Positions 13,976 to 21,144 of a stretch of DNA of 34,115 nucleotides are shown in pieces. Position numbers and translations under genes: made by a program. Below the pieces are notes generated by a model. The model worked only from the letters and a program-made list of their open reading frames with translations. It did not search any database and was not told the DNA's origin. The stretch is from a bacterium (GTDB lineage Bacteria > Spirochaetota > UBA4802 > UBA5550). The stretch lies in the NCBI GenBank assembly GCA_024224995.1, contig JAAENB010000874.1, positions 1 to 34,115 on the forward strand, written 5' to 3'. Position 1 is the stretch's first letter. The number at the start of each line of letters is the position of its first letter.

Positions 13976-15817
13976 ATGGAAGCAAATTACCAGAAAGAGT
14001 TTGAAGACACTTTAGCAAAAGATAGACACCTTGCTGTTATGGTCCGGGACCGGGCTAAACAGTTTGGGGATCAAATAATTCAGCGGGATAAATCCTATGG
14101 TGAATGGGTCGAGATTCCATGGACTGAATTTTATGATAATATGCATGCTGTTTCCAAGGGGCTGATTGAATTGGGTGTGGCCGAAGAAGAGACCGTGAGT
14201 GTTTTTTCTCCCAGCAGGGCCGAATGGCACCAGGCCGATATTGCTATTTTAAGTATCAGGGCCATTAGTGTTCCTATTTATCCCACGAACTCCACTAAGG
14301 AAGCTGAGTACCTTATTGATGACGCTAAGGTAAAAGTTGTTTTTGCCGGTGCCCAGGCTCAGTATGACAGGACAATGGAGTTATTAGACGCGTCAAAAAC
14401 ATTGAAGTATGTCATTGTTTTTGACAAAAACGTGAAAATCGATACTTCCCGCGATAATGTAATGTATTATAGTGATTTCATTGAAATGGGTAAAAAAACC
14501 GCTCATGACTCTGAGGTCGAAAAGAGACTTAAAAAAGCTCATTATGATGATATCGCCACCCTTATTTATACTTCCGGTACTACGGGTGAGCCTAAAGGTG
14601 CTATTATTATTCACAAAAACCTGATCCACCAGTACTGGGCTGTTGGGAATTATCCCTTTAAAGGCATGGAGGATCTTTGCCACAATGTTCTTTCTTTTCT
14701 TCCGCTCAGCCATGTGTTTGAACGGTCCTGGTGCTTCGGCATGTTTAATTACGGTATTACCATTAGTTACTGCGGCGACCATACCCAGGTTGTGGACTAT
14801 ATGCAGGATGTTAAACCGGAATTAATGATCAGCGCGCCGCGTCTCTATGAAAAGATGTATTCCACTATCCACTCCCGGGTTGAATCCGCTCCTGCCCTTA
14901 GAAAAAAACTCTTCTACTGGGCTACCGGGCTAGGTAAAAAAGTGGCCGATAGAAAATACCAGAAGAAATTCATTTCTCCTTTCATGAAAATGAGACACGC
15001 CCTGGCCGACAAACTGGTTCTCAGTAAATTAAGAGCCCTCTTTGGCGGTAATACGTTCTTCTTTGCTTCGGGCGGCGCTGCCATTTCCGGCGAAATTTGT
15101 GATTTCTTTAACTCCGTTGGGGTGAATATCTGCTCCGGCTATGGCCTTACCGAGACTTCCCCGGTTATTTCATGCAACAGCCCCTTTGACTTCCTCTTTG
15201 GCTCCAATGGCAAGCTCATTCCCCTTGTTGAACTCAAAGTTGACGACACTTCCGGTGAACTCCTTACCAGGGGCCCCAATGTTATGAAGGGGTACTTCAA
15301 TAAACCTGATGCTTCCAAAGAAGCTTTTACCGATGACGGCTGGTTCCGTACCGGTGACGTGGGCCACCTTGATAAAAACGGATACCTTTTTATTACGGAC
15401 CGTATCAAAGACCTCATCGTTACTGCCGGCGGTAAAAACATCGCTCCGCAATTGATTGAAACCCTTATTGGTGAAGATTATTTTGTTGAGAATGTTGCCG
15501 TTATTGGCGAAGGCAAGAAGTTTATCTCCGCTCTCATTGTTCCTGCTTTCGAAGCCCTGGAAGAATGGGCGAATACCAATAATATTGCTTTTTCTTCCCG
15601 GGATGATCTGGTTGCCAATCCGGAAATTTTCTCCCTCTTTGAAAAACTCCTTGCCGACCGGTCTATTGACCTTAACCAGGTCGAAAAGATCAAAAAATTC
15701 ACCCTTCTTACGAAAGAGTTCTCCCAGGAAACCGGTGAGATTACTCCCACTATGAAGGTTAAAAGAAAATTCGTGCAGGAGAAATACGCGAGCCAGATTG
15801 AGGCGATGTATACGTAA
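13976..15817 (+). CDS. Long-chain fatty acid:CoA ligase (AMP-forming)
   Basis: This 613-residue enzyme of the ANL (adenylate-forming) superfamily activates long-chain fatty acids to acyl-CoA through an acyl-AMP. Motifs in order are TLIYTSGTTGEPKGAI (phosphate-binding loop, near residue 195), LPLSHVFER, a long-chain-type region, SGYGLTETSPV, DGWFRTGDVGHLDKNGYLF, TDRIKDLIVTAGGKNIAP (hinge and C-domain) and MKVKRKFV with the catalytic-type Lys. The length suits the bacterial long-chain group (FadD15-like). I prefer ATG 13976 because GGAG lies 9 nt upstream; ATG 13961 has no ribosome site. No signal peptide or membrane helix is seen, so it should be a cytoplasmic or peripheral enzyme. A FadL-like porin is encoded at 22236 but not in the same operon. 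Confidence 0.9.
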   Translation: MEANYQKEFEDTLAKDRHLAVMVRDRAKQFGDQIIQRDKSYGEWVEIPWTEFYDNMHAVSKGLIELGVAEEETVSVFSPSRAEWHQADIAILSIRAISVPIYPTNSTKEAEYLIDDAKVKVVFAGAQAQYDRTMELLDASKTLKYVIVFDKNVKIDTSRDNVMYYSDFIEMGKKTAHDSEVEKRLKKAHYDDIATLIYTSGTTGEPKGAIIIHKNLIHQYWAVGNYPFKGMEDLCHNVLSFLPLSHVFERSWCFGMFNYGITISYCGDHTQVVDYMQDVKPELMISAPRLYEKMYSTIHSRVESAPALRKKLFYWATGLGKKVADRKYQKKFISPFMKMRHALADKLVLSKLRALFGGNTFFFASGGAAISGEICDFFNSVGVNICSGYGLTETSPVISCNSPFDFLFGSNGKLIPLVELKVDDTSGELLTRGPNVMKGYFNKPDASKEAFTDDGWFRTGDVGHLDKNGYLFITDRIKDLIVTAGGKNIAPQLIETLIGEDYFVENVAVIGEGKKFISALIVPAFEALEEWANTNNIAFSSRDDLVANPEIFSLFEKLLADRSIDLNQVEKIKKFTLLTKEFSQETGEITPTMKVKRKFVQEKYASQIEAMYT

Positions 15818-15858
15818 GGTAATCGGTGGCCCGGAGGGCCGGGTTATCGGTGATCGGT
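15818..15858 (+). repeat. GGTAATCGGT...TGATCGGT dispersed repeat, copy 1
   Basis: It begins one base after the stop codon of the acyl-CoA synthetase. The 41-bp unit carries GGTAATCGGT, an inner GGCCCGGAGGGCC palindrome, then GGGTTATCGGT. It is identical except for one base to 16845-16885, in direct orientation. A third, more divergent copy lies in the opposite orientation at 18066-18101. Confidence 0.7.
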
Positions 15859-16293
15859 AAGAAAAGAGGAGAAGGGGTTTGCCCGGGGTGGTTTTTCTCT
15901 GAAGAAATTAAATTTGGGCGCACCCTGCGGGCCGGGCTTCTCCGGGCTCCGCTTCGCTCCGGTCCTGCGGAAGACCTCCGGACTAAACCCTGCGTATCCC
16001 TTGCGCAAAGAGTTGTGGTAAGGGCTTGTTTCCGGGGATGTTGTTCCGGTCCTTCTTCTTCATAACGTGGGTTTGAAACCCCTCGCAGGGGTCGCACCCC
16101 ACGTTATGAGAAGGGAGATTCTTCTTTAAAAAGTGTATATTTATCCAAAAACCGTATCGTTCCCGCGTTTTTCCCTTAATTCCTCCTTTTTTGAAAAAAA
16201 TTCAAAAAAATCAAATTTTTTTTTCATGAAACGGCCTTCCCGTTCGTCCTAATAGTAAGGGGTTAAAAACTTTTAATAAAAACCGGAGGCCTT
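15859..16293. other. Repeat-rich non-coding stretch, no gene seen
   Basis: Apart from the repeat at 16055-16113, this stretch holds a GC-rich block (about 15915-16050: CCGGGCTTCTCCGGG and GCTCCGCTTCGCTCC) that translates in several frames but lacks ribosome sites and codon bias. From 16113 it turns AT-rich with A and T runs (16190-16226). A ribosome site GGAGG at 16283 serves the next gene. It may be a composite of mobile repeat remnants. Confidence 0.5.
16055..16113. repeat. Full palindromic repeat ending CACGTTATGAGAAG
   Basis: The outer arms ATAACGTGGG (16062-16071) and CCCACGTTAT (16098-16107) enclose an inner hairpin ACCCCT/AGGGGT (16077-16091). Its right half recurs exactly at 6283-6303 and its outer ends match 10848-10887. 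The inner GGGGTGCGACCCC-type block also recurs at 29094-29106 before a micro-ORF. Confidence 0.65.
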
Positions 16294-16758
16294 ATGTTTA
16301 TTAATACCACTATTCACATCAATGTTGAACTTTTGGCGAAAGTTGAAGCTGCTGCTGAGCTGCTGAGTTTGTCGAAGAGCAAAATTATTATCATGCTCCT
16401 GGATAGGGTTATGCTTGAGAAAGAGATCCCCATTGAGATGTTTAAACAGGTTAAGTACCAGTTCAGGGATATTGCTTCTAATTGGAAGCGGATTCATGCT
16501 TATCCGGAGGCTGAGGTTTATGAGTCGTGGCTGGATATGCGGAAGATCTTTAAACGGTCCGTTTCTCTCATAGTCGCCATTGCTATTAACGAGCACCTGG
16601 ACCAGCTGGTTGAGGAGCTTTCCGCTGCCGAAGATCCCGGCCCGTTGGATAGTTATCCATCTCAATATCTCTTTTTGGCGCGGGATTCCAACGGATTGCA
16701 GAAATTTGTCATCTATTGGGGGTTTCCGGAGCTGGATCATCTGGAAGAGTACTTTTAG
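16294..16758 (+). CDS. Small protein with possible ribbon-helix-helix segments, unknown function
   Basis: The protein has 154 residues. The first 40 residues (NTTIHINVELLAKVEAAAEL, then LSLSKSKIIIMLLDRVM) look like a ribbon-helix-helix DNA-binding segment: one beta strand, then two helices joined by a short turn. A second segment of similar type appears at about 77-107 (WLDMRKIFKRSVSLIVAIAINE). The C-terminus has YLFLARD and KFVIYWGFPELDHL. I do not recognise a named family, though multicopy spirochaete proteins of this general look come to mind. GGAGG six nt before the ATG is a strong ribosome site. It sits alone between two direct repeats (15818 and 16845), which suggests an accessory cassette. 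A DNA-binding role is a guess. Confidence 0.6.
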   Translation: MFINTTIHINVELLAKVEAAAELLSLSKSKIIIMLLDRVMLEKEIPIEMFKQVKYQFRDIASNWKRIHAYPEAEVYESWLDMRKIFKRSVSLIVAIAINEHLDQLVEELSAAEDPGPLDSYPSQYLFLARDSNGLQKFVIYWGFPELDHLEEYF

Positions 16759-16844
16759 AAAGCGAACTCGTCTCAAAAAACCGAATATTCTCAAAGAACC
16801 GCATCCTGAGAAAGATGGGGAAGGGACCGGTGGGCCTGGGGCCC

Positions 16845-16885
16845 GGTAATCGGTGGCCCGGAGGGCCGGGTTATCGGTTATCGGT
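16845..16885 (+). repeat. GGTAATCGGT...TTATCGGT dispersed repeat, copy 2
   Basis: Direct copy of 15818-15858 with one difference (TGATCGGT against TTATCGGT). The two copies flank the 154-residue gene about 1 kb apart. The rest of 16886-17098 holds no gene; it has a short hairpin CCCTGA/TCAGGG at 17048-17064. Confidence 0.7.
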
Positions 16886-17098
16886 GAAGAACAGGTAAAA
16901 GGCACAGGGTTTAGCGAGAATGCTTGCTTGAACCTTACTTTTAGCACCTATAGAGAGCGGATTATGTCGCCTTTTTTTAACGAGAAAAAAAGTTCAAAAA
17001 AATTTAATAATTTCCAACCCGTCCGGGAGGATTGTAAAAATCATAAGCCCTGAACCTGTCAGGGTTTAGCATTGATGAACACTGTTCAGAACACGCAA

Positions 17099-17130
17099 AC
17101 CGGGACTTATTTGTCCCGGTATTTTTTTTT
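17099..17130 (+). terminator. Rho-independent terminator
   Basis: An 8-bp GC-rich stem ACCGGGAC/GTCCCGGT with a TTATTT loop is followed by nine T's (17122-17130). It lies 340 bp after the 154-residue gene and just ahead of the ankyrin gene promoter, so it would insulate the two. It may also end an untranslated RNA from 16886-17098. Confidence 0.75.
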
Positions 17131-17138
17131 CCTGTCTA

Positions 17139-17167
17139 TTGACTCTTGCTATTTTCATTTGTATCTT
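17139..17167 (+). promoter_or_regulatory. Sigma-70-type promoter for the ankyrin gene
   Basis: TTGACT (17139-17144), a 17-bp spacer and TATCTT (17162-17167) lie just after the terminator. The ATG is at 17343, which implies a leader of about 170 nt. Confidence 0.5.
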
Positions 17168-17342
17168 AAATTAGGAAACGACATAATTCCGTATGGAATT
17201 GTTATAATAGTGTTTAATGTTTTTTCGGGGCTGCTACGGAGTGTGGTATCCCGCCAGATGAATAGTATAAATAAAAACTTTTATTCATAAGAGTCACGGA
17301 AAAACTGAGAAACAAAAAAATAATAAGGTAAGGGGAAAGATT

Positions 17343-17966
17343 ATGAAAGTACCTGTTTGTAACGTGCCGGTCTTCATTGTAATTATGCTGATATTCTCCA
17401 TGAGCTCCTTCTCTGTCACTGTACCCGGGGATTCCGGTTATTCAGGGCAAAGCGGCCTCATGCAGTCTCTTTTCGCGGGAGATGGGAGTCAGTATGAGGG
17501 ACAATTCGGATATGATCCTGAAAAAGGGATTAATGCCCAGGATGAATATGGCAGAACGCCATTACATTATGTAGCACTTAACGAAAATCTGGAAGCACTT
17601 GAGTTTTTTGTAAAAAAGGGTGCAAATTTGAATCATAAGGACAATGAAGGCTCCACACCGCTTCATTGGGCTATTGGCAGTAAAAATCTTGTTATCGCTC
17701 AGTACCTGATAGAAAATGGCGCGGAAGTCAATACCAGGGACAAATACGGACATACTCCTCTTCATAAGGCTGCTCATTACGGTTCAATAGCAATCACTCG
17801 ATTTCTTATTAGCAGAGGAGCCAGGCTGACTGCCCGAACACGGTCAAGCTATGAATACAAGGATTTAACCTTTCCATCCGGAAGCACTCCAATGGATATT
17901 GCCAGGATTGCCGGAAGAGCCGACATGGTTAAGCTGCTTTCAATATACATGGCGAAAAGGTCATAA
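17343..17966 (+). CDS. Secreted ankyrin-repeat protein
   Basis: The protein has 207 residues with an N-terminal hydrophobic signal segment (VPVFIVIMLIFSMSSFSVTV, about 8-27); a signal peptidase I site is likely, and no lipobox Cys follows. Four ankyrin repeats occupy about 60-205: NAQDEYGRTPLHYVAL, NHKDNEGSTPLHWAIG, NTRDKYGHTPLHKAAHYGS and a last divergent repeat GSTPMDIARIAGRADMVKLL. The TPLH signatures are intact. Ankyrin proteins bind other proteins; a periplasmic or exported location is inferred from the signal segment. AGGGGAAA precedes the ATG. It has its own promoter and is convergent with the FecR gene, with three small repeats in between (17968-18101). Confidence 0.85.
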   Translation: MKVPVCNVPVFIVIMLIFSMSSFSVTVPGDSGYSGQSGLMQSLFAGDGSQYEGQFGYDPEKGINAQDEYGRTPLHYVALNENLEALEFFVKKGANLNHKDNEGSTPLHWAIGSKNLVIAQYLIENGAEVNTRDKYGHTPLHKAAHYGSIAITRFLISRGARLTARTRSSYEYKDLTFPSGSTPMDIARIAGRADMVKLLSIYMAKRS

Positions 17967-17967
17967 A

Positions 17968-18000
17968 AGAAAGTTCAAGGTTCGAAGTTCGAGGTTTATT
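17968..18000. repeat. Short TTCGAGGTT-type tandem repeat
   Basis: Variants of the 9-mer AAGTTCGAGG follow each other directly after the ankyrin stop codon. The same family occurs at 30207-30238 (opposite orientation) and 31478-31516. Confidence 0.5.
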
Positions 18001-18016
18001 GCCGCAGGAGCGGTTT

Positions 18017-18042
18017 TAGAGACGTTGCTTGCAACGTCTCTA
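18017..18042. repeat. GAGACGTTGC-N2-GCAACGTCTC palindrome
   Basis: A perfect 12-bp inverted repeat (TAGAGACGTTGC with a TT loop). Related palindromes occur at 27459-27478 and 32656-32683. This palindrome type is a dispersed intergenic repeat seen in many bacteria. Confidence 0.75.
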
Positions 18043-18065
18043 CGGATTTACTCTTCTTTAGTCTG

Positions 18066-18101
18066 ATTACCGATCACCCCGCCCGCAGGCGACCGATTAC
18101 C
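18066..18101 (-). repeat. GGTAATCGGT-type dispersed repeat, copy 3 (divergent)
   Basis: Read on the minus strand it begins GGTAATCGGT, continues with a GC-rich hairpin GCCTGCGGGC and ends GGTGATCGGTAAT. It shares the ends but not the centre of the copies at 15818 and 16845. It directly abuts the stop codon of the FecR gene. Confidence 0.55.
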
Positions 18102-19298
18102 TTATTTAATTGGAAATCTTCTTACAATCTCAATTACCGGAATCTTAATTACCCCATCCCCTGTATCAAGAGTAAGATTTGTACCGTCCTGACCTCTAAC
18201 ATGTCCCGCGATCTGGGTCTGGTCTCTTAAATGAAGCATGGTGATTGGTTTTCCCTGTTTTCGTAATTTATCGAGACCTGAAAGGTTATTCCATTCATCG
18301 GCCAGTTTTTTGATTTCCAGGTCAATGAGCTTTTCATCTTCTTTAACTTTTTCGAAAATTGCCGCGATTTCCAGGTCGCTTTTCTCTTTGAAGTTTTCTA
18401 TATAGGGATGAAGTGAGGATTTTTTCAACTGGAGCCGGCGAATTGGTCTTATTGATGATACCCGGACCTTATGTTCCGGACCAATTTGGGCAGCTTCGTT
18501 CTCTTTTACCAGTTTCTCCGGAACATCCTTCTCTTCTACTGAGATGCCAACACTTCCTTTGTGGAGCTCTATTTTTGAGCTTCCATTCTTGAATGTGGTG
18601 AGGAATTCCGTACCCCGGACTGATGCGACACAGGTTGGAGTCTTTACCCGGTAGGATTTCGTGTTTTTCTTTAAGATCTTTGAAAAGAGACTTCCCCGGG
18701 ACAGGGTTGTTTCCGTAAGAGATTCTCCTTCCGCGCCGCCGGTTCCCCCGGTTTTGCTTAATAATGAGCTAAAAGATACTGTAGAGTCCGCTAAGACCCT
18801 TACTACGCCAAGATCCGTAACCTGTATGGTTACTGTGGAATCTTTCCCCGTTGTTATTGTATCATTTATATTGATTATGTCTTTTGCCTGGACCAGGGTT
18901 CTTTCTTTCTCCCCGGTTTTGACTTTAATATCGCCAATGGCGAAAATTATGGTTCCTGTTGGTAATTCGGGTTTGGCTATTTGTATTTGTTCTTTGTCCA
19001 ATACATAGATCTTTGCCGTAAAGATTATGCTTGTGGTGATACATGCTATCATTATGAAAGATGCCGCGTGTACCAGGCGGACACTGGTTGCCAGGGTTGT
19101 TGTTGGCCGGTAGTGTTTTATAGCATAATATAGCCGTACTGCTATTGGTACCACTACGCTGTTTTTTTTGGTCTGGCGTATAATGGAACTGAGTACTTTT
19201 TTTTTCGACTTCAGGATCATCCCCTGAACCTTATCACTCACTGGATAATGAAACTTGTACTTTTTTAGAACTTCAATTATGGTCTCGCGTATCGTCAT
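18102..19298 (-). CDS. Membrane-anchored FecR-domain protein
   Basis: The protein has 398 residues. A basic cytoplasmic N-terminus of about 75 residues (KKYKFHYPVSDKVQGM, KSKKKVLSSIIRQTKKN) is followed by one membrane helix (about 80-100). A FecR domain (about 115-265) has ITTGKDSTVTIQVTDLGVVR, LSRGSLFSKI and SYRVKTPTCVASVRGTEF. A charged helical region (300-350) follows, then a short SH3/LSm-like beta module (ITMLHLRDQTQIAGHVRGQ, LTLDTGDGVIKIP) at the C-terminus. GGAGGGCC seven nt before the ATG is a strong ribosome site. FecR domains in such proteins are usually surface or periplasmic modules; the presence of a long N-terminal tail suggests contact with a cytoplasmic partner. No sigma factor or receptor is adjacent. 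A candidate promoter is TTGTCA near 19480 on the minus strand. Confidence 0.75.
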   Translation of the reverse strand: MTIRETIIEVLKKYKFHYPVSDKVQGMILKSKKKVLSSIIRQTKKNSVVVPIAVRLYYAIKHYRPTTTLATSVRLVHAASFIMIACITTSIIFTAKIYVLDKEQIQIAKPELPTGTIIFAIGDIKVKTGEKERTLVQAKDIININDTITTGKDSTVTIQVTDLGVVRVLADSTVSFSSLLSKTGGTGGAEGESLTETTLSRGSLFSKILKKNTKSYRVKTPTCVASVRGTEFLTTFKNGSSKIELHKGSVGISVEEKDVPEKLVKENEAAQIGPEHKVRVSSIRPIRRLQLKKSSLHPYIENFKEKSDLEIAAIFEKVKEDEKLIDLEIKKLADEWNNLSGLDKLRKQGKPITMLHLRDQTQIAGHVRGQDGTNLTLDTGDGVIKIPVIEIVRRFPIK

Positions 19299-19623
19299 AA
19301 TAGGCCCTCCGGGCTTGCCGGCCCGTTTTGTAGTTTTTTATTTTTTTTTCTATTTTTTCTATTGAGGAAATTACCCCCATAATAACCTCGCCGCCGGTTT
19401 CCCGGCTCCTTAAACTGATCGTAAACTTGAGTTTTATATTTTTTCTTTATCTTTTACTATATAGTAGGTAAAATCCAGGAATATTGACAAAAAATATTTT
19501 CCTGTTTAAAAATTAATCCTTTTTTGATTTTATCACCCTGTTTTTCCTTTCTTCTAACATGCGAAAGATATATTCATATAAACCGTTTCTCTCGTCCAGT
19601 TTTTTTTTTGCCGGGTAAAGGGT
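19299..19623. other. Gene-free, T-rich divergent intergenic region
   Basis: No gene is visible between the divergent FecR and lipoprotein-like genes. The region has T runs, a small hairpin GCCGG/CCGGC with a GAAA loop on the minus strand (about 19392-19406) in the FecR leader, and a possible -35 TTGACA/TTGTCA at 19484-19490 usable in either direction. The plus-strand promoter is listed separately at 19624. Confidence 0.4.
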
Positions 19624-19652
19624 TTGACAACAGGCTGTTTTAGGGGTATCAT
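19624..19652 (+). promoter_or_regulatory. Near-consensus sigma-70 promoter
   Basis: Consensus TTGACA (19624-19629), a 17-bp spacer and TATCAT (19647-19652). It lies 36 nt before the ATG at 19688, so the leader is about 28 nt and contains the ribosome site GGAGGA. Confidence 0.75.
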
Positions 19653-19687
19653 TCAGGACTGTCAATGGATCGCAGCAGGAGGAAATC

Positions 19688-20536
19688 ATGAACTATAGAA
19701 GTATTATTATTTGTTGTGTTTTTTCTATTTTTTGGGCCTGTACTCCCGGTAAAGAGAAGATTATTGCGGAAAACAAGGACTGGGTCATGGAAAAGTATTC
19801 CAATATCAAAAAGGCGAGTGATAAAATTACCCGGAGTTCGTTCTCCCGTAAAGATCTTTCTCTTCCCGAACCTCTTAATGTCTGGGGTCCCAGCTATACT
19901 TCCTATGGTTATGAAGGTCATAATGCAGTGATGCTTCCCCTTGTTAAGAACAAGAAATTTGATTATCCCTACCGAAGCTTGCCGAGTGTGGGTTTTTATT
20001 ATCAACTGAAGTACCTGTACAAGCATATTATCGATCCGAATGCCCGGTATGGGTTCATCAAAAATGACGGGCATATGTGGGAGGCTGTTAAATCGCTAAA
20101 AACCGTTAAATTTTGTGTTATTTATGTTGAAAATAAAGTGGTTCTCCCTGTATTTGATTACAAAGCTAAGAAATTTACTCAAAAAGGATCTTATGACGCG
20201 GATTTTCATGTTTTCCGGGTTAAGGACCAGGCATACTTAGGTTCCAAACGGATTGTTGGGAAAAGTTCAGAGACTCTCAAGGTAGAAGAAAAACGGTTTC
20301 ATGAAGTGAGCGATAACTCCCAGGGGAGCGAGACCTCTGTGTACGACAAAAAGTCCAATAAATACGTGCGCCGGGACTCGGCAGCGGGATCGCGGGTTAC
20401 GGGGTCTTCTACGCGGTCAATTGATCTTGGAACCTATGAAGAACGGGCTAAACGGGAAATGGAGTATAATTATTCCACAAATATAAAGTCTGCCATTAAA
20501 GATGGGCTTCCCTGTAAGTTTTCGTCCTCTCAATAA
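19688..20536 (+). CDS. Probable lipoprotein, unknown function
   Basis: The protein has 282 residues. The N-terminus MNYRSIIICCVFSIFWAC has a short hydrophobic core and Cys18 in a lipobox-like FWAC; Trp at -2 is unusual, so lipidation is probable rather than certain. The rest has no recognised domain. Visible segments include an aromatic-rich stretch (LNVWGPSYTSYGYEGHNAVM), a beta-rich centre and a Ser/Thr/Arg-rich region (about 205-255). The start has AGGAGGAAATC upstream. It has its own strong promoter (19624). The HD-domain gene starts 22 bp after its stop codon, so the two are probably one transcript. Confidence 0.65.
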   Translation: MNYRSIIICCVFSIFWACTPGKEKIIAENKDWVMEKYSNIKKASDKITRSSFSRKDLSLPEPLNVWGPSYTSYGYEGHNAVMLPLVKNKKFDYPYRSLPSVGFYYQLKYLYKHIIDPNARYGFIKNDGHMWEAVKSLKTVKFCVIYVENKVVLPVFDYKAKKFTQKGSYDADFHVFRVKDQAYLGSKRIVGKSSETLKVEEKRFHEVSDNSQGSETSVYDKKSNKYVRRDSAAGSRVTGSSTRSIDLGTYEERAKREMEYNYSTNIKSAIKDGLPCKFSSSQ

Positions 20537-20558
20537 AAAGGGAATTTTACCTGTCTCC

Positions 20559-21041
20559 ATGATATCGGAAAAGATAGAAAAAAAGGTCAGTGTTCTGTTC
20601 AGCAAATTGTCAAAAGTGGTTTCTCCACACCCCGGAGTGCGGAATCACGGAACCAGGCACTGGAAAAAGGTTGCTGCCGTGGCAGGTGAGCTGGCTTCCC
20701 GGGCCGGAGAGCCCCATGAGGTGATACACGCTGCTATTGCAGCCGGACTCCTTCACGATATAGGCAGGATCTTCGACAGTACCAAAAAAGACCCCCATCA
20801 TGGCGCCAGGAGTGTCTCTATTGCCAAAAAAGAAAACCTCTGCAAGCTGCTGGAAGTGAAAAAAGAATACTGGAAAAAGATCTTTGAGGCAGTGAATGAT
20901 CATACTCACGGAAAGAAAACCGATCAGCTTATTGCGAAGTATCTCTGGGACGCGGACCGCCTGTGTTTTATGGGATTCAGTTATAATGCCATGGACCCGA
21001 AAAGGATGAGTTCTTCGGTTTGGCAGGAGTTGTGTGAGTAA
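20559..21041 (+). CDS. HD-domain phosphohydrolase
   Basis: The protein has 160 residues from ATG 20559. The HD metal site is complete: NHGTRHW (about 29-35), LLHDIGR with His66-Asp67, ADRKDPHHG-type spacing (DPHHGARS), NDHTHG and WDADRL near residue 136. HD proteins of this size hydrolyse phosphate esters of nucleotides or similar compounds; the substrate is not readable. Two starts are possible: ATG 20502, which overlaps the upstream gene, and ATG 20559. I chose the latter because homology-like sequence starts there; neither has a strong ribosome site, so coupling to the upstream gene is likely. It is cytoplasmic, with no signal peptide. Confidence 0.75.
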   Translation: MISEKIEKKVSVLFSKLSKVVSPHPGVRNHGTRHWKKVAAVAGELASRAGEPHEVIHAAIAAGLLHDIGRIFDSTKKDPHHGARSVSIAKKENLCKLLEVKKEYWKKIFEAVNDHTHGKKTDQLIAKYLWDADRLCFMGFSYNAMDPKRMSSSVWQELCE

Positions 21042-21144
21042 AAAAGTACTTGTCTTTTTTATCAGTTATAATAAAATTCTTAGCAATCCTAAATTGCCAT
21101 AAACGTATTAAATAGATATAACCGAAACTGATGGAGACAATTTA

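Noticed and set aside
15759..16097. 112-codon minus-strand open frame across the repeat region
   Set aside because: It overlaps the end of the acyl-CoA synthetase gene and consists largely of repeats; the peptide is Arg/Pro-rich low-complexity sequence.
16887..17098. Small untranslated RNA ahead of the terminator at 17099
   Set aside because: No promoter could be found between 16887 and 17000; the terminator could equally serve read-through from the 154-residue gene.
18102..19298. Iron-uptake regulator FecR with FecI sigma factor
   Set aside because: No sigma factor gene or TonB-dependent receptor is adjacent to either FecR-domain gene; the domain is used here in a different architecture.
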